Shown: positions 1-7,616 of the stretch, piece by piece | How positions within the stretch are numbered: position 1 is the first letter of the stretch | How the letters are laid out: the number at the start of each line of letters is the position of its first letter | DNA from: Clostridium sp. CAG:964 | GTDB taxonomy: Bacteria > Bacillota > Clostridia > Oscillospirales > Acutalibacteraceae | Direction: 5' to 3' | Length of the DNA stretch: 29,990 nt | Assembly: GCA_000435335.1 (NCBI GenBank) | Contig: FR891338.1 | Span: 67,258 to 97,247 of the forward strand | The notes under the pieces: generated by a model | What the model saw: the letters and a program-made list of their open reading frames with translations, nothing else | Database searches by the model: none | Told to the model about the DNA's origin: nothing | Program-made: the position numbers and the translations under genes

Positions 1-2050
1 CAGAAGCACCGTAGCCAAGCAGTGTGGCAAAGTGGTGTATCTCTCTTGGCTCGCCTGATTCAAGAATAAGCGACATAGAATTTCTTTTCTTTGTCTGTAC
101 TAGGTGACTGTTAAGTGCCGCTACTGCCAAAAGTGACGGAATAGCAACATGGTTTTCGTCAACGCCACGGTCAGACAAAATAATGATATTGGCACCCTTT
201 CTGTATGCTCTGTCAACCTCTACCAACAAGTGCTGCACAGCCTTGGCAAGGTTGGTATTTTTATAGTAAAGAATAGGAACAATTTCAACTCTGAAGCCCG
301 GTTTGTTCATATTTTTAATCTTCAAAACATCTATACTTGTTAGTATAGGGTTTTCTATCTGTAAAACATTGCAGTTTTCAGGGGCGTCCTTCAGCAGGTT
401 ACCCTCCCTGCCCAAAAACATAGTTGTAGATGTAACTATTTCCTCACGAATAGCGTCTATCGGCGGGTTTGTAACCTGTGCAAACAGCTGCTTGAAGTAG
501 TCAAACAGTGGCTGATGCTCCTTTGAAAGTACAGCCAACGGACTGTCGGTGCCCATTGCGGAAACTGTTTCGGCACCTGTTTGAGCCATATTCAAAACCA
601 TTGTTGAAATCTGCTCGTAATTGTAGCCGAACGCCTTTTCCAGCTTTGCAAGCTGCTCCTTTGAGTATTCCTGTACCTTTTGGTTTGGAATTTTTAAATC
701 TCTTAGGTGAACAAGCTTAGAATCAAGCCACTCGCCATACGGCTTCTGCTGTGCATAATAAAGCTTTAGGTCGTCATCCTTTATAACCTTACCCTTTACT
801 GTATCTATAAGCAGCATTCTGCCCGGACGCAGTCGCTCTTTCTTTATTACCTTGCTGTTTGGTACATCTATAGCACCTACCTCAGAGGCAAGAATTACAT
901 TGTCATCGTCTGTAATGTAGTATCTTGACGGACGAAGACCGTTACGGTCAAGCACCGCACCCATAATGTCACCGTCTGAGAACACAATAGAGGCAGGACC
1001 GTCCCACGGCTCCATCAAAGTTGCATAGTAATGATAGAAGTCCTTTTTATCCTGAGGCATAGCTTTGTTGTTTGCCCACGGCTCAGGAATGGCAATCATT
1101 ACAGCCAGCGGCAGCGGAATACCGTTCATAACCATAAACTCAAGTGTATTGTCAAGCATTGCAGAGTCCGAACCGCTAGGGTTTACCACAGGGAAAACCT
1201 TAATCAAATCATCGTCGCTTAATGTATTTGATGTCATATTTTCCTCACGGGCAAGCATTTTATCTGCATTGCCACGAATGGTATTAATTTCACCGTTGTG
1301 AACAATAAAGCGGTTAGGGTGTGCTCTGTGCCAGCTTGGGTTTGTGTTAGTTGAGAATCTTGAGTGCACCGTAGCAATAGCAGACTCGTAGTCAGGATTC
1401 TGCAAGTCGGCATAGAAGCTGCGCAGCTCTTTAACCAAGAACATACCCTTGTATACTATAGTACGGCTGCTTAGGCTTACTACATAAGTATCGTCGTTAG
1501 ACTGTTCAAACACACGCCTTGCAACATACAGCATACGGTCGAAAGGAAGGCCCTTTTCAACATTTGCCGGCTTTTTAACAAAGCCCTGCATAATACAAGG
1601 CATTTTGTCAAATGCTCTTTTGCCAAGTACATTTGGGTGCGTAGCAACTGTACGCCAGCCGATAAACTCCATGCCCTCTTTTTCTACAATAAGCTCAAAC
1701 ATCTTCATAGCCTGATGTCTTGGAAGCTCTTCTGTAGGGAAGAAGAACATACCCACACCGTACTCTCTTTCGCCGCCAATGTTATAGTTTAGCGACTGAG
1801 CTATTTTTGAGAAAAATTTGTGAGAAATCTGAACCATAATACCTACGCCGTCGCCTGTTTTGCCGTCAGCGTCTTTACCGGCACGATGCTCCAAATTTTC
1901 TACTATTTTCAGTGCAGCCTCAACTGTTGCGTGGGTTTTTATACCCTTCATATTACAGACAGCACCTATACCGCAGTTGTCGTGCTCAAAACGAGCGTCG
2001 TACAGTGTGTCTTTTGTTTGCTGCTTTGGAAAAACCTCCATATTCTGCAT
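1..2050 (-). CDS. gltB: Glutamate synthase large subunit, N-terminal part (runs off left edge)
   Basis: Reading the minus strand from an ATG at 2050 gives an open frame of 683 codons to the window edge. The start follows AGAAAGGAAG at a good distance. It opens with a short propeptide and then HDNCGIGAV, where Cys26 would become the N-terminal nucleophile of the class II glutaminase domain. KDADGKTGDG, HSRFSTNT and the stretch NRFIVHNGEINTIRGN follow, all typical of GltB. After about residue 450 the central domain begins. The family is about 1500 residues long, so the FMN/Fe-S synthase domain and the glutamine-channelling part lie left of the window. The enzyme makes two glutamates from glutamine and 2-oxoglutarate in the cytoplasm. 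Several plus-strand open frames in this stretch are antisense shadows. Confidence 0.95.
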   Translation of the reverse strand, partial: MQNMEVFPKQQTKDTLYDARFEHDNCGIGAVCNMKGIKTHATVEAALKIVENLEHRAGKDADGKTGDGVGIMVQISHKFFSKIAQSLNYNIGGEREYGVGMFFFPTEELPRHQAMKMFELIVEKEGMEFIGWRTVATHPNVLGKRAFDKMPCIMQGFVKKPANVEKGLPFDRMLYVARRVFEQSNDDTYVVSLSSRTIVYKGMFLVKELRSFYADLQNPDYESAIATVHSRFSTNTNPSWHRAHPNRFIVHNGEINTIRGNADKMLAREENMTSNTLSDDDLIKVFPVVNPSGSDSAMLDNTLEFMVMNGIPLPLAVMIAIPEPWANNKAMPQDKKDFYHYYATLMEPWDGPASIVFSDGDIMGAVLDRNGLRPSRYYITDDDNVILASEVGAIDVPNSKVIKKERLRPGRMLLIDTVKGKVIKDDDLKLYYAQQKPYGEWLDSKLVHLRDLKIPNQKVQEYSKEQLAKLEKAFGYNYEQISTMVLNMAQTGAETVSAMGTDSPLAVLSKEHQPLFDYFKQLFAQVTNPPIDAIREEIVTSTTMFLGREGNLLKDAPENCNVLQIENPILTSIDVLKIKNMNKPGFRVEIVPILYYKNTNLAKAVQHLLVEVDRAYRKGANIIILSDRGVDENHVAIPSLLAVAALNSHLVQTKKRNSMSLILESGEPREIHHFATLLGYGAS

Positions 2051-2134
2051 TAATATCTTCCTTTCTGTAAGGTTAAGTGAATTGCACCCTTTAATATATG
2101 AAATGCAAATTTTTTATATCAATGTTACGAGCCT

Positions 2135-2163
2135 AATATAACACTTTTATTTAATTATGTAAA
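2135..2163 (-). promoter_or_regulatory. Sigma-A type promoter of gltB
   Basis: On the minus strand TTTACA, a 17-base spacer and TATATT lie about 85 bases upstream of the gltB ATG. Transcription would start near 2128 and give a leader of roughly 78 bases. This is a consensus match read from sequence, not a mapped start. Confidence 0.6.
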
Positions 2164-2177
2164 GCTGTAAATAGTGC

Positions 2178-2218
2178 AAATGCAAGCAAATTTTGCATTT
2201 TTGTTGTGCTGCAGCACA
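2178..2218. promoter_or_regulatory. Two palindromes just upstream of the gltB promoter
   Basis: TGTGCTGCAGCACA (2205-2218) is a perfect 14-bp palindrome. Next to it AAATGCAA (2178-2185) and TTGCATTT (2193-2200) form an 8-bp inverted repeat. Both sit 15-55 bases upstream of the gltB -35 box, where an activator of nitrogen-assimilation genes could bind. The regulator is not identifiable from the sequence. Confidence 0.35.
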
Positions 2219-2538
2219 CAAGCATAAGGTTCTTATATGAATTATTTTATATAGGCGGTTTCATTCAAAGCCTACATTAGCGGTAGGTATTGAGTAATTT
2301 ATATAAAAAATAATAAAGATGAAATATTTATCCCTTAAAATTGCAAAAAATCAACCTCACTGTCTATTATACAGACTTATTTGCAGCTTTTCAAGTCATA
2401 ATTGCAAGAAGCGAGTTAGTGCAATTGCATAAAATTTAAAAAATAATTATTTTTTTGATTTTCGCAAAGCCTTAGCCTACTCAGCCGCCGGTTTGTTTAT
2501 TTTTGCTTAAGTCACTGTTTAAGCTGTTTTTTATTAAA

Positions 2539-2566
2539 TTATATGTTAGCTTAGACTAACATATAA
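2539..2566. repeat. 11-bp perfect inverted repeat
   Basis: TTATATGTTAG and CTAACATATAA are exact reverse complements separated by six bases. There is no adjacent T-run, so it is not a standard terminator. It lies beyond the ychF terminator and about 380 bases upstream of the gltB promoter. It could be an operator or a DNA cruciform; function unknown. Confidence 0.4.
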
Positions 2567-2627
2567 AGCTTCAGGTCAAGGGCAAAAATTCAAGGCTTGC
2601 ATAATTGCAATATACAAACTGCAAAAT

Positions 2628-2672
2628 AAAAAAATCAGCCATACTAAGAGCCTACCGCCCTTAATACGGCTG
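2628..2672 (-). terminator. Rho-independent terminator of ychF
   Basis: On the minus strand CAGCCGTATTAAGGG pairs with CTCTTAGTATGGCTG over 15 positions using three G-U pairs, and a run of seven T residues follows. It starts 74 bases after the ychF stop. The wobble pairs form only in the minus-strand transcript, which fixes the direction. Confidence 0.8.
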
Positions 2673-2746
2673 TTATTTATATAAACAGATACTAATGTAT
2701 TATTTAATTTTGACCGAAAAGTATTACGCTTAATATAAAGCACGGC

Positions 2747-3841
2747 TTATACATTGAATCTAAACAAAACAACATCGCCGTCCTGCATAACATATTCCTT
2801 GCCCTCACTGCGAACAAGACCTTTTTCTTTAGCAGCTGTCATAGAACCACACTTTACAAGGTCATCAAAGGAAATAACCTCGGCTCTGATAAAGCCACGC
2901 TCAAAGTCGGTGTGGATTTTACCTGCCGCCTGCGGAGCCTTTGTACCCTTTGTAATAGTCCAGGCTCTAACCTCCTGCTTGCCGGCTGTAAGGTAGGATA
3001 TAAGCCCCAATAGGTCATAGCAGGCTGTAATAAGTCTGTCAAGGCCGGACTGTGTAAGGCCTATGTCGTTGAGGAACATATCACGCTCCTCCTTTTCCAT
3101 ATCTACCAGCTGCTCCTCCAGCTCGGCACAAATAGGAAGTACGGCGGCGTGCTCGCTGTCGGCTATTGCTTTAACCTGCTTATAGTATTCATTATTTTCA
3201 ATGCCGTTTGCAAAGTCTGTGTCGCTTACATTGGCTGCGTATATAATAGGTTTGTTTGTCAAAAGTGCAACTGAATTTAACAGGGCTTTTTCATCGTCGT
3301 TACATTCAACGCTTCTTGCTGACCTTCCCTCTTCAAGGGCGGCCTTTACTCTTTCAAAAAACTCCAAGTCAACAGCATATTTTTTGTCAGCCTTTATAAG
3401 CTTTTTAGTTTTGTCTATTCTTCTTTCAATCATTTCAAGGTCAGACAAAACAAGCTCTAAATTAATAGTTTCAATATCTCTTGCAGGATCAACCGAACCG
3501 TCTACATGAATAATGTCGTCATTATCAAAGCAACGCACAACATGAACAACGGCGTCTACCTCACGAATATTTGACAGGAATTTATTTCCGAGTCCCTCAC
3601 CCTTAGAAGCACCCTTTACCAAACCGGCAATATCAACAAACTCTATTGTAGCAGGCGTAAACTTATCGGGGTCATACATTTCTGCCAGCTTGTCCAGTCT
3701 TTTATCCGGTACAGAAACCACTCCCACATTTGGCTCTATGGTACAAAACGGATAGTTAGCGGACTGAGCACCGGCGTTTGTTATTGCGTTAAACAGTGTA
3801 CTTTTACCTACATTCGGCAAACCTACCATTCCAAGCTTCAT
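2747..3841 (-). CDS. ychF: Redox-regulated ATPase YchF (Obg-family P-loop protein)
   Basis: A 364-residue protein of normal family length. It opens with the P-loop GLPNVGKST (residues 7-15), followed by the Obg-type switch region around PATIEFVDIAGLVKGASKG. The G4 position reads YAANVSD instead of NKxD, the change that makes YchF prefer ATP over GTP. A coiled insert lies at about 125-175, and the C-terminal 85 residues match the TGS domain. YchF binds the ribosome and influences stress responses and translation fidelity. The ATG is preceded by AGAAAGGA. It is monocistronic, with its own promoter and terminator. Confidence 0.95.
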   Translation of the reverse strand: MKLGMVGLPNVGKSTLFNAITNAGAQSANYPFCTIEPNVGVVSVPDKRLDKLAEMYDPDKFTPATIEFVDIAGLVKGASKGEGLGNKFLSNIREVDAVVHVVRCFDNDDIIHVDGSVDPARDIETINLELVLSDLEMIERRIDKTKKLIKADKKYAVDLEFFERVKAALEEGRSARSVECNDDEKALLNSVALLTNKPIIYAANVSDTDFANGIENNEYYKQVKAIADSEHAAVLPICAELEEQLVDMEKEERDMFLNDIGLTQSGLDRLITACYDLLGLISYLTAGKQEVRAWTITKGTKAPQAAGKIHTDFERGFIRAEVISFDDLVKCGSMTAAKEKGLVRSEGKEYVMQDGDVVLFRFNV

Positions 3842-3882
3842 TTATTTCAAATCCTTTCTGTGATATAATCATCTAATTACCT

Positions 3883-3911
3883 ATTATATCAAACAATATA
3901 ATTTATAGCAA
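3883..3911 (-). promoter_or_regulatory. Promoter of ychF
   Basis: Minus strand TTGCTA, 17-base spacer, TATAAT, with TG one base before the -10 box (extended -10). Predicted start near 3876, giving a leader of about 35 bases before the ychF ATG. Confidence 0.7.
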
Positions 3912-4181
3912 CCTACAGTAACATATATTGTAATTCTATTTTCTGCGTTGTAAATAGATATACCCTTTTTAGGTAAAGAATAATCACAAAAAGCCGACAC
4001 AAAAGCTCTGAAAAGCAATGTTGTTTACCGTAATTCAGCATATTAACAAGCCCTTACGCAAATAGAGTATGTCAGTATGCTGTATTTGTTTGTGCTGTAT
4101 TGTGCAGTTTAAACGAATTGATAAAAATATAACAAATACACTGGATTTTCAAAAAGCTTTGTAGTACAATATGGTTACAGT

Positions 4182-4210
4182 AAGTAAGTTATTTTTTTAA
4201 CATACTTTTT
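4182..4210 (+). terminator. Weak terminator-like hairpin
   Basis: AAGTAAGTTA pairs with TAACATACTT with one mismatch, with a T-rich loop and a following TTTTTGTTCTT. The AT-rich stem is weak, so this could be chance in an AT-rich spacer. Confidence 0.25.
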
Positions 4211-4257
4211 GTTCTTAAAATTTGAATATTTTGTCTTAATATAAATTCCATTAAACA

Positions 4258-4300
4258 AAAGGCAGTCGTACCGGCCCGGGTGCGGCTGCCCTTTGTTTGT
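4258..4300 (+). terminator. Strong GC-rich hairpin with T-rich tail, orphan
   Basis: AAAGGCAGTCGTACC pairs with GGTGCGGCTGCCCTTT (one bulged G, two G-U pairs on the plus strand), followed by GTTTGT. On the minus strand it is followed by TTTTGTTTAA, so it may work both ways. No gene ends here in either direction. It may end a small RNA starting upstream, or insulate the downstream promoter. Confidence 0.55.
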
Positions 4301-4358
4301 AAAATTACAGATTATTCAATACTTTTTTAGTTAATGGCAGTTAATTTTTTGCTTTGTA

Positions 4359-4387
4359 TTGACAAAGCTGTTGGTTAAATATAGAAT
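4359..4387 (+). promoter_or_regulatory. Promoter of the Ser/Asp-repeat protein gene
   Basis: TTGACA, 17-base spacer, TAGAAT; predicted start near 4394, about 55 bases before the GTG start at 4449. Close to consensus. Confidence 0.75.
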
Positions 4388-4448
4388 ATAAGTATTATTT
4401 TTAGGCTGTGAAAAAATCAGCACAGCTCTATTTACAGGAGGTATTTTT

Positions 4449-5095
4449 GTGAACAATAAGCCGGGTATAAAAGAAAGAATTTCAGACGGAACCTATGCGG
4501 CAATAGGTGTTATTGCAATAGCTTTGGTTATTGCTGCAATCGTATTGCTCTTTGTGACAAGTGCAAATTCTGAAAAGAGTAACGGTACAGAAGCAGGCAG
4601 TACATCTGCAACTCAAGTGAGCAATGACAGCAGCTCCTCTGACAGTTCAAGCAGTGACAGCAGGACAGTTCAGACAGTGACAGCAGCTCCTCTGACAGTT
4701 CAGACAGTGACAGCAGCTCCTCTGACAGTTCAGACAGTGACAGCAGCTCCTCTGACAGTTCAGACAGTGACAGCAGCTCCTCTGACAGTTCAGACAGTGA
4801 CAGCAGCTCCTCTGACAGTTCAGACAGTGACAGCGACAACGCAAGCAAGAGCGATGACGAGCTTGCACTTGACGCAGCCAACGCCTACTGTGCAGAGAGA
4901 GTTAAAAAGCACGACACAATATCCGACATTACATACAATGACAAATTTACAGAAACAAACGGAGTATATCAGTTCGAGTTTACTGTTAAGTATTCAAACG
5001 ATGCAGGCGATAAAAAGGCCGAGGTTACAGTTGAAAAGGACGAAAACGGCAAGTATGCGGGCAAGCATCTTACAATTATATCTGACGACGAATAA
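4449..5095 (+). pseudogene. Membrane-anchored Ser/Asp-repeat protein, frameshifted in the repeat
   Basis: The GTG at 4449 follows GGAGG. The N-terminus has one hydrophobic helix (residues about 18-38) and no lipobox, then a linker rich in Ser and Asp. At 4661-4664 the sequence CTCCTCT, expected from the other repeat copies, is missing. The frame then shifts and the repeats are read as TVTAAPLTVQ units, ending at 5114. In the other frame the repeats read DSSDSDSSSS and lead into a plausible soluble domain of about 75 residues (around SDITYNDKF, ending TIISDDE), with stop TAA at 5093-5095. Restoring 7 bases gives a 217-residue protein. The stalk resembles the flexible Ser/Asp stalks of surface proteins. 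The C-terminal domain is not recognised. Sequencing or assembly error in the repeat is possible. Confidence 0.7.
4664..4834 (+). repeat. 30-bp tandem repeat, five full units plus a partial unit
   Basis: Exact 30-base units start at 4664, 4694, 4724, 4754 and 4784, each made of GACAGTTCAGACAGTGACAG followed by CAGCTCCTCT. A partial sixth begins at 4814. A diverged copy precedes them (4626-4660). The unit length is a multiple of three, so copy-number change lengthens or shortens the Ser/Asp stalk without changing frame. The lack of divergence points to recent expansion. Confidence 0.9.
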
Positions 5096-5140
5096 GCAGT
5101 ATGTAATTCTTTGAAAGCTACAGAAAAAATGAACAGATTT

Positions 5141-5183
5141 AAAAGGTTCACGGCTTTTAGCAGGCCGTGAACCTTTTTCTTTC
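5141..5183 (+). terminator. Terminator of the repeat-protein gene, probably bidirectional
   Basis: AAAGGTTCACGGC pairs perfectly with GCCGTGAACCTTT and is followed by TTCTTT on the plus strand. On the minus strand it ends in TTTT and would also serve the convergent DUF1275 gene, whose stop is at 5269. Confidence 0.85.
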
Positions 5184-5268
5184 GTTAGTATAATAACCGT
5201 ATTTTGTTACCGTCTGTTTTGATTTGCACAGGGGGGGCATTTTGAAGCTGCGGCAAGGCGTTTTTCTG

Positions 5269-5973
5269 TTATTTTTCAAAGTGGGATAAATTAATCTTTT
5301 TACGCCGAGTATTTACTATCATAAATAATGACAGGCTAAGCATTAAGCACACTACAAGGGCCGCTTTTTCGTGGATTAAATTGCTGAAAAGCGTTCCTAC
5401 TGCGGCACCGGTAAAAAATGCAGTGTTTATTGCTGTGTAACGCAAAAAATGCGTAAAGTGCTCCTTTTCTTTAGTGGAAAAATATTTACGGAGCCTTTCG
5501 GCAGAGCTTCGCAGATTGCCCGTACACATTGTGCAGGCATATGGTGTGTTGTAAATTGCCCTAAAGCTTTGCACCTGTATGGCACTTAAAAAGGATACCA
5601 CAAGCGTAACTATTATGTTAGGCACCCATGGCGGCATACAGCCTACCAAAATAAGCAGCAGTATTTCGGCAGCTATGGTTATAACCTCAATGGTAACTAC
5701 CCTGTTTCGGGTAATTTTGGTATTAAGGTAGTCGGTAATAAACACACCTACAAAATAAGCCGCTATAGGTACGGCGTACATCAGGCAGGTTAAAAAGTTG
5801 CCCTCTGTTAGGTTTATTCCCATAAATATTATGTTGCCTGTTTGTGCAAAAGCAAATACTCCGCCACGGGTAATGTATGTATATGCGTCAATGAATCCTC
5901 CCGACGCCGCCATAATTAAGCCTATATGCAGTGTTTTGTGCGGGGGTGTCATAGCCTTTTGCTTTTTATTCAC
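5269..5973 (-). CDS. YoaK/DUF1275 family integral membrane protein
   Basis: A 234-residue protein, mostly membrane helices. The N-terminal block MAASGGFIDAYTYITRGGVF and the following AQTGNIIFMGI are the hallmark of the DUF1275 (YoaK) family, as is CTGNLRSSAERL near residue 150. Six helices can be counted. Function in the family is not established; a transport role is usually assumed. The GTG start at 5973 is preceded by GAGGTG. It lies 86 bases downstream of luxS on the same strand, so it may be read through from the luxS transcript. Confidence 0.85.
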   Translation of the reverse strand: MNKKQKAMTPPHKTLHIGLIMAASGGFIDAYTYITRGGVFAFAQTGNIIFMGINLTEGNFLTCLMYAVPIAAYFVGVFITDYLNTKITRNRVVTIEVITIAAEILLLILVGCMPPWVPNIIVTLVVSFLSAIQVQSFRAIYNTPYACTMCTGNLRSSAERLRKYFSTKEKEHFTHFLRYTAINTAFFTGAAVGTLFSNLIHEKAALVVCLMLSLSLFMIVNTRRKKINLSHFEK

Positions 5974-6059
5974 AGTATCACCTCATATAACCCAAAATTT
6001 ACAGTTTACAAAGTGCATTTCTCTATATCGGCTTTACAGTCGGTATGAAATGCAGATAA

Positions 6060-6521
6060 TCAGTCTTTATACTTTAAGTCTTCTACAGTCCAGTCGTTTA
6101 GCACTCTGCACATAGTTTTACCCTCAGCCTTTGCACCGTGAAGGTCGTGGTCAAGGTAGTTTCCGCATTCTTCCTTTTTATCTCCCGGAATTTCACCCTC
6201 ATAATCTCTAATAAACTCAAAGGTTTCCTTTACAAGGTCTATTACCTGCTGTGGCTTTAGGCTGTCTCTTACAATTAAATAACAGCCCGTTCTGCAGCCC
6301 ATTGGTCCAAAGTAGATTATGCTGTCGGCATAAGGGCTGTTGCGTACATATGTGGCAAACAGATGCTCTACGGTATGCAGTGCGCCTGTTTCCAAATAAT
6401 TGCCGTTGTTTGGCTTACGCATACGAATGTCATAGGTAACGATGTCACCGTCTATTCTTGATGTATAAATGCCCTCTGTAAGGGTGTCGTGGTTAATAGT
6501 AAAGCTTGCAATTTTTTTCAT
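6060..6521 (-). CDS. luxS: S-ribosylhomocysteine lyase (autoinducer-2 synthase)
   Basis: A 153-residue protein of normal LuxS length. The metal-binding HTVEH gives His49 and His53 with catalytic Glu52. Cys76 in FGPMGCRTG is the catalytic cysteine and Cys119 in EECGNYLDHDL is the third metal ligand. The enzyme splits S-ribosylhomocysteine into homocysteine and DPD, the precursor of AI-2, in the activated methyl cycle. Its start lies two bases after the stop of the upstream permease gene, and its ribosome site GAGGAG is inside the last codons of that gene. The two are therefore expressed together and probably coupled in translation. Confidence 0.97.
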   Translation of the reverse strand: MKKIASFTINHDTLTEGIYTSRIDGDIVTYDIRMRKPNNGNYLETGALHTVEHLFATYVRNSPYADSIIYFGPMGCRTGCYLIVRDSLKPQQVIDLVKETFEFIRDYEGEIPGDKKEECGNYLDHDLHGAKAEGKTMCRVLNDWTVEDLKYKD

Positions 6522-6523
6522 AC

Positions 6524-7435
6524 TTAATTCTCCTCTACTTTCTTCAAAGCATCAGCTTTTTCATCTCGTTTTTTATTGTATATAAACATAAGCACAGCCA
6601 TTAGGCAAATTATTGCGTAGCCAACCCAGCTTAACCGGTCGGGAATTTGACCAAACACAACAAAGCCTATTGCGGCGGTGAAAATGATTTGCGAATAGTC
6701 ATAAACCGAAACATCCTTTGCCGGTGCATAGCAGTATGCAGAGGTTATGGTAAACTGACCTCCGGCGGCACTTAGTCCTGCCAAAATAAGCATAGCCAGC
6801 TGTACAAGCGACATCGGTGTGAAATCTAAAATTAAAAGCGGCAGAGTCACCAAGCACGAAAAGCCGGAGAAAAAGCACACAATAATCGGCCCTTTTACTC
6901 CCCTCTGCCCTAACATTCTAACAAATGTATATGCCAATCCGGCACACATACCGCCGCACAGGGCAAGCAGTGCCGGAATAGTTGAAACATTTGAAAAGCT
7001 TGGTTTAACAACACACATAGCACCCACTAACGCACCTGTTACAATAAGCATTTGCACCGGCTTTATTTTTTCTTTTAAAAGGAAAATACTGAAAACAATA
7101 GCAAAAAACGGCGACATCTTGTTAAGAATAGAGGCGTCTGCCAAATCTAGGTGGTCAAGTGCGTAAAAGTTACACAATATACCCAGCGTGCCGAACAGTG
7201 ACCTTAAAAAAAGCGGCCCAAAGGCTTTCTTTGGCAGTTTTAAGCTGGTATGATTTTTTATCAATATTGCACCGGCAAAGAAAAAGGCCACAAAATTTCT
7301 GAAAAAGCTTTTTTGTACAGAGGGCAGGTCGCCTGCCAGCCTTACAAACATCATCATCAGTGCAAAGAAAAATGCTGACAGAATAATTAAAATTATTCCC
7401 TTATTCAGCGGTTTCATATTTTTCCAACTACTCAT
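6524..7435 (-). CDS. EamA/DMT-superfamily membrane transporter
   Basis: A 303-residue protein with about ten hydrophobic helices arranged as two EamA repeats. The first repeat contains RLAGDLPSVQKSFFRNF and LDLADASILNKMSPFF, the typical DMT pattern near the end of helices 3-4. The second contains YCYAPAKDVSVYDYSQIIF. The C-terminus is short and charged. Family members export or import amino acids, nucleosides or other small metabolites; the substrate cannot be read from sequence. It is the first gene of the unit with luxS. Export of an activated-methyl-cycle product is conceivable but unproven. Confidence 0.88.
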   Translation of the reverse strand: MSSWKNMKPLNKGIILIILSAFFFALMMMFVRLAGDLPSVQKSFFRNFVAFFFAGAILIKNHTSLKLPKKAFGPLFLRSLFGTLGILCNFYALDHLDLADASILNKMSPFFAIVFSIFLLKEKIKPVQMLIVTGALVGAMCVVKPSFSNVSTIPALLALCGGMCAGLAYTFVRMLGQRGVKGPIIVCFFSGFSCLVTLPLLILDFTPMSLVQLAMLILAGLSAAGGQFTITSAYCYAPAKDVSVYDYSQIIFTAAIGFVVFGQIPDRLSWVGYAIICLMAVLMFIYNKKRDEKADALKKVEEN

Positions 7436-7468
7436 TGCGTAACGCCCTCTTTTATTAAACTAATATAC

Positions 7469-7477
7469 ATTATATCA
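7469..7477 (-). promoter_or_regulatory. Extended -10 promoter of the permease-luxS unit
   Basis: Minus strand TGATATAAT, a perfect -10 box with the TGn extension. The -35 region (TGGAAT) is poor, as is usual for extended -10 promoters. Predicted start is about 30 bases before the permease ATG. Confidence 0.6.
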
Positions 7478-7570
7478 CACCTTTTGCCTGAATTCCAGTT
7501 TGAGGCATACCACCAAGCAAAACTAATCCATATTTAAGCAAAGGACATTTTTTGAGCATAATTGCAATGC

Positions 7571-7607
7571 AAAAGGCTGAAAATGTACCCGCATTTCCAG
7601 CCTTTGT
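7571..7607 (-). terminator. Terminator of the ABC/signal peptidase operon
   Basis: On the minus strand AAAGGCTGGAAATG pairs with CATTTTCAGCCTTT with one G-U pair and continues in a short T-run. It begins 10 bases after the stop of the last operon gene (7617). Confidence 0.75.
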
Positions 7608-7616
7608 TTAACAATA

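Larger units (their letters stand above)
2051..2746. other. Spacer between ychF and gltB, no gene seen
   Basis: This 696-base AT-rich stretch holds the ychF terminator, an 11-bp inverted repeat at 2539-2566, the palindromes near 2200 and the gltB promoter. No open frame with a ribosome site was found on either strand. The middle part (2220-2530) shows only low-complexity AT runs and a weak hairpin around CCTAC/GTAGG near 2269-2286. Confidence 0.6.
3842..4448. other. Divergent spacer between ychF and the repeat-protein gene
   Basis: This 607-base AT-rich region carries the ychF promoter at its left end and the promoter of the downstream gene at its right end. Between them are two plus-oriented terminator-like hairpins (4182-4210 and 4258-4300) that no annotated gene accounts for. 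No convincing open frame was seen. Confidence 0.6.

Noticed and set aside
149..2141. Plus-strand open frames opposite gltB
   Set aside because: They are short and lack ribosome sites, and the minus strand encodes a continuous, clearly conserved GltB.
4656..4670. Programmed -1 frameshift in the repeat protein
   Set aside because: The frame change would need a -1 slip at GAC AGC AGG ACA, which is not a slippery heptamer, and the missing CTCCTCT explains it as a plain deletion.
4528..4881. Minus-strand open frames with Ser/Leu/Glu or Cys/His repeats over the 30-bp repeat tract
   Set aside because: They are antisense readings of the Ser/Asp repeats, without ribosome sites; any frame through a 30-bp repeat looks periodic.
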